The position numbers and the translations under genes are program-made. Below, piece by piece: positions 46,703-55,784 of a stretch of DNA of 64,000 nt. How positions within the stretch are numbered: position 1 is the stretch's first letter; every line of letters begins with the position of its first letter. This DNA is from JASSUD01 sp031963045 (lineage in GTDB: Bacteria; Pseudomonadota; Gammaproteobacteria; Burkholderiales; Burkholderiaceae): positions 1 to 64,000 of the forward strand of contig JASSUK010000002.1 in assembly GCA_031963045.1 (NCBI GenBank). Direction: 5' to 3'. A model generated the notes under the pieces. The model searched no databases, had not been told where the DNA came from, and was given only the letters and a program-made list of their open reading frames with translations.

Positions 46703-47755
46703 ATGCCACTCACCCCGCAAGCTGCCCTACAGCACATTCTTGAACATCGCGAACTCGCACATGAAGATATGCTGCATATCATGCGACTCATGGTACAGGG
46801 GGAAATTGCTCCTACCTTATCCGCCGCGTTATTAGCTGGTTTACGCAGCAAAAAAGAATCTGTCGGAGAAATTACTGCAGCCGCTATGGTGTTGCGTGAG
46901 TATGTGGAACGCGTTGACATCAAAGAGCACGCTCAAGGCGAGGTAGATCTCTCACATTTTGTCGATATTGTAGGCACAGGCGGAGATGGTGCTCGTACTT
47001 TTAATATCTCAACCGCTACGATGTTTGTTGCTGCCGCTGCAGGCGCTACCGTCGCAAAACATGGCAATCGCTGCGTATCTAGCTCCTCGGGTAGCGCAGA
47101 TGCACTAGAGGCACTCGGAGCCAATCTTAGCCTGACACCTGCAGACATCGTTGCCTGCTTACAAGCTACGGGTGTGGGGTTTATGTTTGCGCCGCATCAC
47201 CATCCAATCATGAAAAATATTGCCACTATACGGCGCGAGCTGGGCGTGCGCACCCTCTTTAATATTCTTGGACCTTTGGTGAATCCAGCGAAAGCGCCTA
47301 ACCAATTAATTGGGGTTTTTAACCGTGATTTGGTTAGCTTGTTGATTCGCGTTCTACAGCGCTTAGGCGCTACCCATGCGCTTGTTGTTTTTGGATTAGA
47401 CGGGCTGGATGAGGTTTCTCTAGGCGGGCCCACGCTAGTGGGTGAACTCCATCATGGCGTATTGCGCGAATACACCATACAACCAGAAGATTTTGGTCTG
47501 CAACGCATATCTAGCCGCGCATTGCGCGTAGCCAACCCGCAAGAGTCCAAAACCATGTTGCTCCAGGCACTGGAAAATACACCCGGCGCTGCACGTGATA
47601 TTGTGATTCTCAATGCAGGTGTGGCCCTCTACGCAGCAAATGTAGCAACCTCTATTCAAGAAGGCATTGAACGCGCCAGAGCGGCCATTGAATCTGGCGC
47701 AGCACGTGCCACGCTAGATGCATTTGTTAAATTTACTCAACAACGTAAGGTATAA
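46703..47755 (+). CDS. trpD: Anthranilate phosphoribosyltransferase
   Basis: Transfers the phosphoribosyl group of PRPP to anthranilate. The PRPP-binding GTGGDGARTFNIST, the KHGNRCVSSSSGSADALEALG loop, and the FMFAPHHHPIMKN anthranilate-site segment are intact. I start it at ATG 46703 (MPLTPQ), giving 350 residues. An upstream in-frame start would overlap trpG. It sits in the trpG-trpD-trpC run. Confidence 0.95.
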   Translation: MPLTPQAALQHILEHRELAHEDMLHIMRLMVQGEIAPTLSAALLAGLRSKKESVGEITAAAMVLREYVERVDIKEHAQGEVDLSHFVDIVGTGGDGARTFNISTATMFVAAAAGATVAKHGNRCVSSSSGSADALEALGANLSLTPADIVACLQATGVGFMFAPHHHPIMKNIATIRRELGVRTLFNILGPLVNPAKAPNQLIGVFNRDLVSLLIRVLQRLGATHALVVFGLDGLDEVSLGGPTLVGELHHGVLREYTIQPEDFGLQRISSRALRVANPQESKTMLLQALENTPGAARDIVILNAGVALYAANVATSIQEGIERARAAIESGAARATLDAFVKFTQQRKV

Positions 47756-47764
47756 ACCCTCTGT

Positions 47765-48583
47765 ATGTCTCCTACCCTACAAGCCATTTTAGAACGCAAA
47801 CATCAGGAAGTAGAGGCTGCAAAGCAGGCAACTTCTGCTGAGGCACTCCACGCCTTAATACAGAAGCAAGACCCACCGCGCGACTTCATCGCTGCGCTGC
47901 GCGCGCGCCATCTAGCGCAACAGCCTGCCGTTATTTCTGAGATCAAGCAAGCAAGCCCCTCTAAAGGAATATTACGCAAGGCTGGCGATATATTTGATCC
48001 AGCCGCTTTTGCCCATAGTTATGAACAGCATGGCGCAGCTTGCCTTTCTGTGCTGACAGATACCCCTTTTTTTCAGGGGAGCCCTGCACATTTACAAGCT
48101 GCACGGGCAGCCTGCAAACTACCCGTTTTACGTAAAGATTTTATAGTCGACCCCTATCAGCTCCTAGAATCTCGCGCGATGGGTGCCGATTGCATTTTGC
48201 TCATTGCTGCTGCGCTCAAACCCTCTGAATTACAAATGCTTGAAGCCCAAGCACAGGCGCTTGGATTGGCTGTTTTAGTTGAAGTGCATAACGCGACAGA
48301 ACTCGAAGCAGCCCTCACGCTGAACACCCCGCTTATTGGAATCAATAATCGCAATTTGCATACCTTTGAAGTTTCGCTAGAAACCACACTTTCCTTACTT
48401 CCACTGATCCCACCAGAGCGCATCGCAGTAAGCGAATCTGGCATTAGCTCTACCGCAGAAATTGCCCGTTTGCGTGCAGCCGGTTTACACACCTTCCTAG
48501 TGGGTGAAGCCTTTATGCGCGCTAAAGATCCAGGCGTAGCCCTACAGGCGCTCTTTTTTGAGTCTAGCCGTGCAGCCGTCTGA
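47765..48583 (+). CDS. trpC: Indole-3-glycerol phosphate synthase
   Basis: Fourth step of tryptophan synthesis. A monofunctional 272-residue (beta/alpha)8 barrel, not fused to TrpF: signature VISEIKQASPSKGILR, then VLRKDFIVDPYQLLESRAMGAD and ISESG-like SESGISSTAEIARL. The ung frame overlaps its end. trpF, trpB and trpA are not in the window. Confidence 0.95.
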   Translation: MSPTLQAILERKHQEVEAAKQATSAEALHALIQKQDPPRDFIAALRARHLAQQPAVISEIKQASPSKGILRKAGDIFDPAAFAHSYEQHGAACLSVLTDTPFFQGSPAHLQAARAACKLPVLRKDFIVDPYQLLESRAMGADCILLIAAALKPSELQMLEAQAQALGLAVLVEVHNATELEAALTLNTPLIGINNRNLHTFEVSLETTLSLLPLIPPERIAVSESGISSTAEIARLRAAGLHTFLVGEAFMRAKDPGVALQALFFESSRAAV

Positions 48584-49319
48584 AACCCTAGCTCCTCCTC
48601 TATCGTTCTCCCCTCCACTTGCCGCACAATTTGAGGCGCTTCCTCCTGCGTGGGCGACTTTACTGTCGCCTTTCATCGAGAGCGCTCAATTTCGCCCGCT
48701 CTGCCAATTTGTAGATAGCGCATCCGCACATAGCTCAGCAAATCAACTTGCTGTTTTCCCACATACGGTTTTTTATGCGCTACAACAAACTCCTCCTGAA
48801 AAGGTCAAAGTAGTTATCTTGGGTCAAGACCCTTACCATGGTCTCGACCATGGTAAACCCCAAGCACATGGCCTGGCCTTCTCGGTCTCGCAGGGCGTAC
48901 GCCCTCCTCCTTCATTGCGCAATATTTTTAAAGAACTCACCGCTGAATTTGGCTTTTCCCCTCCTTCACATGGCAATTTAACTCACTGGGCCCGCCAAGG
49001 TGTCTTACTGCTCAATACCGTCTTGACCGTTACACAAGGCAAGCCCGCTAGCCATGCTCGGCAAGGCTGGGAAGCTTGTACAGACACTTTACTCACCCAA
49101 CTCTGCACCCACTACACAGGTTTAGTATTTTTGCTCTGGGGCGCCTCTGCACAAGCAAAGCGCCGACTTATTCCTGAAGATCAACATTGCATACTGCAAG
49201 CCCCTCACCCTTCCCCTCTTTCAGCCCATCGTGGATTTTTAGGATGTGGACACTTTAGTAAAGCAAATGCTTACCTGACACATACCGGCCGCACGCCTAT
49301 TGATTGGTCGCTGAACTGA
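48558..49319 (+). CDS. ung: Uracil-DNA glycosylase
   Basis: Removes uracil from DNA in base excision repair. The water-activating motif is GQDPYHG (Asp91), and the DNA-intercalating HPSPLSAHRGF loop with its His is near the C-terminus. The frame lacks an ATG near the start: TTG 48558 or GTG 48570 must be used, both inside the end of trpC. The first ~25 residues are Pro/Ala-rich and unconserved. The order trpC-ung is common in Burkholderia. Confidence 0.93.
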   Translation: MSLAVQPSETLAPPLSFSPPLAAQFEALPPAWATLLSPFIESAQFRPLCQFVDSASAHSSANQLAVFPHTVFYALQQTPPEKVKVVILGQDPYHGLDHGKPQAHGLAFSVSQGVRPPPSLRNIFKELTAEFGFSPPSHGNLTHWARQGVLLLNTVLTVTQGKPASHARQGWEACTDTLLTQLCTHYTGLVFLLWGASAQAKRRLIPEDQHCILQAPHPSPLSAHRGFLGCGHFSKANAYLTHTGRTPIDWSLN

Positions 49320-49826
49320 CCCTACTTCTGAAAAATAAGACGTAAAAAACACCTAAATGGCACAAAAAAAGGTTGACAAAAACGAATCTATGCACATTTA
49401 CGCATAGAGTCAGAGGGGCCCTACTACCTTTGCAAAGATCTTGCAAGACAAATTATTAATCCGTTGATTTTAAAGGACTTTTTTTAATTGCCTGAGAAAA
49501 AAGCAGAAGGCTCTCGGGCCCAGTACGACGGGGATTTTTTGAGAATTCCACGAGTTTTCAACATACTTATCCACAATGATTGTGGATAAGTAAAAAACCC
49601 TATACAAATCAGAGGATTATAAGAAACTGAGAGCTATCTCATGCATAAGCTATAGGACATGCCCTAGGCCCATATTAAATAATTTTGGGTGTTTTGGAGG
49701 GCAGAAGGTCGGACTTTTCTAGAAACTTCTCACGCTGGGATACAGCAAGATTCTGTCTTTTTATAGAAGTGCCATGCGCTTGGAAAATCCGAGCCCGTCG
49801 ATGGAGCTTTATATAAACAGGCACAC
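49320..49826. other. Non-coding region with DnaA-box palindrome
   Basis: About 500 bp without a recognisable gene. It contains the palindrome at 49565-49591 (see separate entry) and a TTGACA hexamer near 49373 without a good -10 partner. AT-rich stretches surround the palindrome. The last part must hold the promoter of the gene at 49827. Confidence 0.45.
49565..49591. promoter_or_regulatory. Perfect palindrome made of two inverted consensus DnaA boxes
   Basis: ACTTATCCACAAT and ATTGTGGATAAGT are exact inverted arms of 13 bp around one base. Each arm contains the 9-mer TTATCCACA, the strongest DnaA-box consensus, at 49567-49575 (plus) and 49581-49589 (minus). No further DnaA boxes or replication genes are seen beside it. 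It could titrate DnaA, regulate a neighbour, or simply be a hairpin. Confidence 0.6.
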
Positions 49827-50522
49827 TTGCATCCAGGAGAAAAAATGCCTTCTATTTCATCGGCTAATAGTATATCCAGCGTACACAGTACAACGAATAG
49901 TCCACCCCTTAATAGCATAGTGAGTACGACTGACACTGCGCCGACCGAAATAAACTTGGAAATGGAGAATACGGCCTCTCCCGCAATACACCGCCATAGC
50001 TTTATTTACCCAGCATCAGAAAATTTAGTCGAACTCGCCTCTTCAGGAAGAACTACCAAACTCATAGCAGCTCTTGTCCTTGGGATAGTAGGCATAGGTT
50101 CCATAGCATTAGCCTGTACGAATTTCACCAAACAAAATGCTAATGCTTCACGCGCTGAAGAAAATATAAATCTGCTATTAATTATTATGGGTTTTGTTGT
50201 TACGCCCATAAGCTGTACTGCGCTCCATGGCATGGTAAAAACAAAAAAAAGCGATGCATCTGACGACGTGCTACCACCCTATACACTGCACCAGGCCACT
50301 GAGCTAATAGAGTCCAATATAAGAGCACATCACCATAGAGCTTCTACGCCCTCTCCAGAATATACAGAGGCACCACCGGATGTCGTTGTCCCATTAGACG
50401 CACCACCAGACTACGAACCGCTTACATCCGTATCGGATGGGCATGCTGGGGACGAAAGCGAAGAGCCCATTTTTGAAGAGCGTCCAAATACTATAAACTT
50501 CTTACCTCTTCAAGCTGTGTAG
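49827..50522 (+). CDS. Uncharacterised two-helix membrane protein with PPxY motif
   Basis: 231 residues, not recognised. A Ser/Thr/Asn-rich N-terminal 60 residues are followed by two membrane segments (about 72-94, IAALVLGIVGIGSIALA, and 107-130, NLLLIIMGFVVTPISC). The C-terminal ~100 residues are hydrophilic, with LPPYT and APPDYEP. The latter (Pro187-Pro188-Asp-Tyr190) matches the PPxY motif bound by eukaryotic WW domains. The stop codon lies inside the interspersed repeat starting at 50519. The layout resembles membrane-inserted effectors, but that is only a suggestion. Confidence 0.6.
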   Translation: MHPGEKMPSISSANSISSVHSTTNSPPLNSIVSTTDTAPTEINLEMENTASPAIHRHSFIYPASENLVELASSGRTTKLIAALVLGIVGIGSIALACTNFTKQNANASRAEENINLLLIIMGFVVTPISCTALHGMVKTKKSDASDDVLPPYTLHQATELIESNIRAHHHRASTPSPEYTEAPPDVVVPLDAPPDYEPLTSVSDGHAGDESEEPIFEERPNTINFLPLQAV

Positions 50523-50654
50523 GTTGGTGGTGACGAAGGAACCCCAACATGCGCGCCATGGCGTCATTGATGATCAGCTTACGATTATCTAAAAGCAAAA
50601 ATTAAAAGTCCGTGGCATGCATGTTGGGGTTCCTTCGTCACCACCAACCTACCG
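50519..50654. repeat. MITE-like repeat copy, inside-out pair
   Basis: Cores at 50519-50552 (minus) and 50619-50654 (plus) are separated by 66 bp that include AAAAGCAAAAATTAAAAGTC, as in the copy at 18.6 kb. The first core supplies the stop codon of the upstream gene. The second ends 14 bp before the start of the thioredoxin-like gene, so the insertion sits in its leader. Confidence 0.8.
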
Positions 50655-50668
50655 TACATTCCATATCT

Positions 50669-51175
50669 ATGAAAGTATTTTCACCACTACGTACTTTTTG
50701 GTTGGCCTTGGCAATCGGAATTTTTGCAGGATTGCTCGGTTACGCACTCAAAAATACACCCAAAGCGCCCCATACCACCTTTACCCTACTATCAGGACAA
50801 TCGCTCACTAGCGCGTCGCTCCAAGGTAAAGTCTACGGAGTCCACTTTTGGTCAACCAGTTGCAGTACTTGCATACAGGAAATGCCAGCACTGATACAGC
50901 TGTACCAGCGCTTTCATCCACAGGGCCTTGAGTGGATTGCTGTTGCAATGAAAGGTGATTCTATTGATTACCTACGCAATTACAGCCAAACGCATCATCT
51001 ACCTTTTATGCTCGCCTTAGATAATGGGGAATTAGCTGCGCGCTTTGGCAAGGTTGCACTTACCCCGACTACATTTATCATCGATCAAAAAGGCCATATT
51101 CTCAAAACCTATATAGGCACGCCCAACTTCGAAGCACTCAGCGCCCTTCTTGCCAAAACGCTCGCACAAAAATAA
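50669..51175 (+). CDS. TlpA-like periplasmic thioredoxin-fold protein
   Basis: 168 residues from ATG 50669. An N-terminal membrane anchor (TFWLALAIGIFAGLLGYAL) is followed by a thioredoxin fold with the active site STSCSTCIQEMP (CxxC) and the cis-Pro loop ALTPTTFIID. Such proteins reduce disulfides in the periplasm, for instance of apocytochromes or copper-site proteins. The partner is not evident from neighbours. The longer frame to 50612 runs through the repeat. Confidence 0.88.
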   Translation: MKVFSPLRTFWLALAIGIFAGLLGYALKNTPKAPHTTFTLLSGQSLTSASLQGKVYGVHFWSTSCSTCIQEMPALIQLYQRFHPQGLEWIAVAMKGDSIDYLRNYSQTHHLPFMLALDNGELAARFGKVALTPTTFIIDQKGHILKTYIGTPNFEALSALLAKTLAQK

Positions 51176-51214
51176 AGGGCGGCACGCTTTAAAAACGCAC
51201 CGCCCTTTATTTTT
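51172..51214. terminator. Bidirectional terminator between the thioredoxin-like gene and kefB
   Basis: ATAAAGGGCGG (51172-51182) and CCGCCCTTTAT (51200-51210) pair perfectly over 11 bp, followed by TTTT on the plus strand, with T-rich sequence on the other strand too. It overlaps the stop of the thioredoxin-like gene and faces the end of the kefB-type gene. Confidence 0.8.
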
Positions 51215-51242
51215 ATGCAACCAACACTATTGAGGGCACACC

Positions 51243-53216
51243 CTACACCAATATTTCTTCTGCCGCAGATAATGCTTCTGGTAAACCTCGTAACACAACA
51301 ATATCACCGGCTATTAACATCGTATCTTTACTAGGCTCAATACCTCGAATGCCACGCCGACGGATAGCCGTTACTTCCACTCCTAGCTCTGCGAAATTCA
51401 AATCGCCTAACTGTCGATCTAAAGCCCTCGATTGCGCACCCACTGAGACAGACTGCAAGCGAATTTGTTCATGCTCTAAATCATCATCGCCATCATCTGC
51501 ACCGTGAAAATAGCCGCGCAATAGGCTATAGCGTGCGTCTCGCATCTCTTCAACACGCCGCACCACTCGGCGCATAGGAACGCCAATAAGCACCAAAGTA
51601 TGCGAAGCCAACATGAGACTACCTTCTACAATTTCAGGAACGACTTCTGTGGCTCCTGCAGTTAAAAGGCGCTCTAAGTCTGAGTCATCCACCGTACGAA
51701 CAATCGTTGGCAAGGCGGGCTCAAGCTCATGGATATTGTGCAAAATTTTAAGGGAGCAGGGTGTATTGGCATAAGTCAGTGCAATAGCTGCCGCACGGTG
51801 TATCCCAGCGGCAACCAACGATTCACGCCGTGTTGCATCACCAAACACCACCGATTCCCCCGCCACTGCAGCAGCATTCACTCGGTCTGGATCTAAATCC
51901 AATGCCACATACGACAGTCCTTCTTGCTCAAGCATGCGCGCAAGATTTTGTCCGCTACGACCATATCCACAAATAATCACATGCCCAGAAATTTTAATGC
52001 TCTGCGTAGCAATATGTGTCACTTGCAAAGACTGCCTGAGCCAGTCGCTGGATGACAGGCGCATCACTATGCGGTCTGCATTTTGGATAATAAAAGGAGC
52101 GGCCAGCATGGATAACAACATCGATGCCAGGATGACTTGTGTACCAGTAGGGTCTATTAAATGCCGGTGCGTCACTACTTCCATCAGCACAAAACCAAAC
52201 TCACCCGCTTGCGCCAATCCCAAGCCAGTTCGAAGCGCTACGCCTGTTGGCGAACCAAAAAGGCGAGCAAGCCCAGTAATTAAACCTGCTTTGACTCCAA
52301 TGATGGCAAGGAATAATGCCAACACCAAAATCGGATGCGACCAGAGAATACGAGGGTCTAACAACATGCCTGTGGTAATAAAGAATAAACCAAGCAATAC
52401 ATCTCGAAATGGTTTGATATCTTCTTCCACTTGGTGGCGATAACGTGTCTCTGCAATCAATATCCCAGCAATAAATGCCCCCAACGCCATCGACAAACCT
52501 AGTTGCTCAGTCAAAAAGGCTGCACCCAATGTAATGAGCAGCAGATTCAACATAAATAATTCTTGCGAGCGGCGGCGTGCAACTAAATTCAACCAACGCG
52601 TCATAAAACGTTGACCGACCCATAGCAACAGCACTAAAGCAAAGGTAATTTTAATTGCAGCAAACAGGAGCGCCATGGCTAGGCTTTCTCCATCACTACC
52701 TAGCGCAGCGGTCACAATAAGTAACGGAACGACAGCGAGATCTTGGAAAAGCAACACGCTAATAATATTACGGCCGTGCTCAACCTCTAGCTCCAAGCGC
52801 TCAGAGAGCAATTTACTCACAATGGCTGTGGAGGACATTGAAAAAACGCCCCCTAATGCTAAGGCTGCCTGCCAGCTCACATTAAAGAAAAAGCCCAGTC
52901 CCATTGCTACGACAAAGGTAATAGCCATCGTAAAAAATACTTGCGATAACCCTAACCCAAAAACGATGCGCCGCATCGAACGCAGCTTGGAAAGAGAAAA
53001 TTCCAGGCCTATCGAAAACATCAGAAAGACCACCCCAAATTCAGCTAGGTAACCAATTTCTTTTGATTCAGGAAAGATCCCTAAAGCATGGGGGCCAACC
53101 AGCATGCCTACCGTTAGATAGCCAAGCATGGGAGGCAGATTCAGCATACGAAATATCACAACACCAGCTACGCCAGCTAGCAGAAGGAAAAGGGTAAGCT
53201 CAAGGGGTGAAGTCAT
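51243..53216 (-). CDS. CPA2-family monovalent cation:proton antiporter (KefB/KefC type) with RCK domain
   Basis: 657 residues. The N-terminal ~390 residues are a Na+/H+-exchanger-type membrane domain with about twelve helices. Then a TrkA-N/RCK nucleotide-binding domain (HVIICGYGRSGQNLARMLEQEG) and a TrkA-C domain (SVGAQSRALDRQLGDLNFAELGVEVTAIRRRG) follow. Kef proteins export potassium in response to glutathione adducts; whether this one is glutathione-gated is not visible, and YbaL/RosB-type roles are possible. It is convergent with the thioredoxin-like gene. Confidence 0.88.
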   Translation of the reverse strand: MTSPLELTLFLLLAGVAGVVIFRMLNLPPMLGYLTVGMLVGPHALGIFPESKEIGYLAEFGVVFLMFSIGLEFSLSKLRSMRRIVFGLGLSQVFFTMAITFVVAMGLGFFFNVSWQAALALGGVFSMSSTAIVSKLLSERLELEVEHGRNIISVLLFQDLAVVPLLIVTAALGSDGESLAMALLFAAIKITFALVLLLWVGQRFMTRWLNLVARRRSQELFMLNLLLITLGAAFLTEQLGLSMALGAFIAGILIAETRYRHQVEEDIKPFRDVLLGLFFITTGMLLDPRILWSHPILVLALFLAIIGVKAGLITGLARLFGSPTGVALRTGLGLAQAGEFGFVLMEVVTHRHLIDPTGTQVILASMLLSMLAAPFIIQNADRIVMRLSSSDWLRQSLQVTHIATQSIKISGHVIICGYGRSGQNLARMLEQEGLSYVALDLDPDRVNAAAVAGESVVFGDATRRESLVAAGIHRAAAIALTYANTPCSLKILHNIHELEPALPTIVRTVDDSDLERLLTAGATEVVPEIVEGSLMLASHTLVLIGVPMRRVVRRVEEMRDARYSLLRGYFHGADDGDDDLEHEQIRLQSVSVGAQSRALDRQLGDLNFAELGVEVTAIRRRGIRGIEPSKDTMLIAGDIVVLRGLPEALSAAEEILV

Positions 53217-53379
53217 TGAAGTGTCCTAAAACTCTTTTTGGAGATTCCAAATCTGATATCAGGCCATATAGCACAAGCTATTTACTGTACCTTATACCAG
53301 CATACCTGCGTATCATAGAACACTGGCAGCTGAAATGGGCTTTGTTATACTTTCGCGTTTTGTGAATTCTATTTTGTGA

Positions 53380-54441
53380 ATGATAGCGAAATTCCATTCA
53401 CTTACAGTCAATTTAGACGATGATCCTATGCGTAGTAGACAAAATGAATCCCTTTCGCCTCCCCTTTTTTCTCAAAGAATCATCAGTTTAGCTAAACAGG
53501 CTCTCCATATTGAAGGAGAGGCAGTCTGTGCGTTAGCAGAACGCATTGATGAGCGATTTGTAGACGCGGTGCAATATGTGCTCCAATGCACCGGTCGCGT
53601 TGTTGTATCAGGAATGGGTAAATCTGGCCATATTGGGCGCAAGCTTGCTGCCACGCTAGCCAGCACGGGAACACCCGCTTTCTTTGTCCACCCCGCAGAA
53701 GCACGCCATGGGGATTTGGGCATGATTACGCGCGATGACGTAGTCATTGCTCTGTCGAATTCAGGTGAAACCCAAGAATTACTAGGTATTGTGCCTCTGA
53801 TTAAACGCATGGGGACGAAACTCATTGGAATTACGGGCCGCCCTACATCCAGCTTAGCGCAATTAGCGGATGTGCACTTAGATGCAGGCGTTGAAAAAGA
53901 GGCATGCTCTTTAAATCTAGCCCCTACGGCCAGTACCACTGCTGCTTTAGCAATGGGCGATGCTTTGGCTGTTGCTGTGCTCGATGCTCGCGGCTTTACC
54001 CCAGAAGATTTCGCTCGCTCACACCCTGGTGGTGCACTAGGTAATCGGCTACTTATTTCGGTAAAAAATGTCATGCGCACCGGAGAGCTCATTCCTAAAG
54101 TCAGCATGGAATCCACTGTGCGTGAGGCGATACTGGAAATGACGGTTAAGCGCTTAGGTATGACTGCTATCGTCAATGCACATAACCAAGTCGAAGGTAT
54201 TTTTACAGATGGTGATTTGCGTAGATTCCTTGAGAATACGACCGATCTCTCTCAGTTAGACCGTAGTATTCATACTTTGATGCATGCGCAACCTTACACT
54301 GTTTCTCCAGATCAACTTGCTGTAGAAGCGATTGAGCTGATGGAAAAATGTCGGATCAACCAAATTTTAGTAGTAGATGAGAGCCGCACACTGCTAGGCG
54401 CTCTCAATATGCATGACTTGCTTGATGCCAAAGTCATTTAA
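53380..54441 (+). CDS. kdsD: D-arabinose-5-phosphate isomerase
   Basis: Converts ribulose-5-phosphate to arabinose-5-phosphate, the first step to Kdo of LPS. The SIS domain carries VVSGMGKSGHIGRKLAATLAST and HPAEARHGDLGMI. Two CBS domains follow (IPKVSMESTVREAILEM; IHTLMHAQPYTVSPDQLAVEAIELM). The start is ATG 53380 or, matching family length better, ATG 53428 (337 residues). A TATACT-like -10 sits at 53346. It leads kdsD-lptC-lptA-lptB, with kdsC missing from its normal place. Confidence 0.93.
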   Translation: MIAKFHSLTVNLDDDPMRSRQNESLSPPLFSQRIISLAKQALHIEGEAVCALAERIDERFVDAVQYVLQCTGRVVVSGMGKSGHIGRKLAATLASTGTPAFFVHPAEARHGDLGMITRDDVVIALSNSGETQELLGIVPLIKRMGTKLIGITGRPTSSLAQLADVHLDAGVEKEACSLNLAPTASTTAALAMGDALAVAVLDARGFTPEDFARSHPGGALGNRLLISVKNVMRTGELIPKVSMESTVREAILEMTVKRLGMTAIVNAHNQVEGIFTDGDLRRFLENTTDLSQLDRSIHTLMHAQPYTVSPDQLAVEAIELMEKCRINQILVVDESRTLLGALNMHDLLDAKVI

Positions 54442-54488
54442 AAACGACTAGCTATTTTTTAGTAACACCCTAAAACTCTTTTATCCGT

Positions 54489-55109
54489 ATGCGTACTCAA
54501 CGTTTTAGGCACTGGCTTCCGTTAGGCGGGATAGCTTTGCTCGCCGGCCTAACGTATGGGCTTTTTCTACTTAATCAGTCTACTGGCCCGCTCTTGCCTG
54601 CGCGCGCTAAAACACATACGCCAGATTATTTCGCAGATCATTTTTCCGTGACGATTTTAAATCCTCAAGGTACAACACAATACCGGATCAAAGCGTCCAA
54701 AATGGTGCATTACCAAGATGATGGAACGATAGATATTACCTTACCTGCTGTGCGCGTCTTTACGCCCAATGAGCCTCCAATAACCAGCTTTGCACAGCGA
54801 GGCAGGTTAAATACAGACGGCTCCATCCTTGATTTATATGGTGATGCACGTGTTTTGCGTGCAAGTGCTAGAAGCGGTAAAAATATTGAGCCTGAAATAC
54901 AAATGGCCTCAGAGCATTTTCGTGTTTTAATCAATGATGATCTAGTACAAACAGAAAAACCTGTAACCATACAGCGTGGCCCATCCATTGCCACTGCAAC
55001 CGGTATGGAATATAACAACACCACCCGCACCATTCTTTTCAAAAGCCGGGTTCAAGGCGTGTTTTCTCCTACAATACAGCCCCAAAGCGCGAACCCTCCT
55101 ACCCGCTAG
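54489..55109 (+). CDS. lptC: LPS export protein LptC
   Basis: Bitopic inner membrane protein that passes LPS from LptB2FG to LptA. A single N-terminal helix (WLPLGGIALLAGLTYGLFLL) is followed by the periplasmic LptC/OstA-type fold (YRIKASKMVHYQDDGTIDI, LYGDARVLRA). It has 206 residues. It starts 47 bp after kdsD and ends four bases before lptA. Confidence 0.92.
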   Translation: MRTQRFRHWLPLGGIALLAGLTYGLFLLNQSTGPLLPARAKTHTPDYFADHFSVTILNPQGTTQYRIKASKMVHYQDDGTIDITLPAVRVFTPNEPPITSFAQRGRLNTDGSILDLYGDARVLRASARSGKNIEPEIQMASEHFRVLINDDLVQTEKPVTIQRGPSIATATGMEYNNTTRTILFKSRVQGVFSPTIQPQSANPPTR

Positions 55110-55112
55110 CTC

Positions 55113-55784
55113 ATGCCTATTTTCCGTATCCTCTTCAGGAGCCTATTCTCTTTTTTACTGTTGCTTACGCTCTTACCTTGTAGAGCCGCCGAGCAGCAGG
55201 ATCGTTTTGCCCCTATATATTTTCAAACTGATCGTTGGGTCTACGATGATCTAAAGCAAATTAATACTTTAACGGGCCACGTGGTGCTAAACAAAGGTAC
55301 CATTCTGATCAAAGCAGATCAGATCACTGTACAGCGCGATCCTGAGGGATATCAATATATTAAGGCCAGCACAAACGGCGGGCCACGGGCTTATTTTCGG
55401 CAAAAACGCTACGGCTTCAACGAATATATAGAAGGCCGCGGCAAGACCATCACCTATGATGATAAAAGTGAAATCGCAACAATGAGAGGCCGCGCACACG
55501 TTTTGCGCCTACAGGGGCTCACCAAAGTCCTAGATGAAGTACAAGGCAGTGTGATTCGCTATGATCATGCGCACAATATTTATAGTGCTGATTCGGGAAA
55601 TGATATTGCCAATCAGGCGAATCCTCATGGCCGGGTTCGGGCAATGATTTCTTCTCCCAATAAAACTCCTGCTCACATTCATCCAAAACCACAAGGTGAT
55701 AATGCCATTTCACTGACTCCGTCTACAAATATTACGCCGCTAACGCCTCACCCCTCTCTTAATCCTTCTGCTATACAGCCTTGA
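55113..55784 (+). CDS. lptA: LPS periplasmic bridge protein LptA
   Basis: Periplasmic protein forming the bridge for LPS from LptC to LptD. A signal peptide ends near PCRAAEQQD. The OstA domain includes DDLKQINTLTGHVVLNKGTILIKADQITVQRDPEG and ITYDDKSEIATMRGRAHVLRL. The C-terminal ~40 residues are Pro/Asn/Thr-rich and unconserved. Its stop overlaps the lptB TTG start (TTGA). Confidence 0.92.
   Translation: MPIFRILFRSLFSFLLLLTLLPCRAAEQQDRFAPIYFQTDRWVYDDLKQINTLTGHVVLNKGTILIKADQITVQRDPEGYQYIKASTNGGPRAYFRQKRYGFNEYIEGRGKTITYDDKSEIATMRGRAHVLRLQGLTKVLDEVQGSVIRYDHAHNIYSADSGNDIANQANPHGRVRAMISSPNKTPAHIHPKPQGDNAISLTPSTNITPLTPHPSLNPSAIQP

Noticed and set aside
53472..54176. 234-codon minus-strand frame opposite kdsD
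   Set aside because: Shadow of a conserved gene in the opposite frame.
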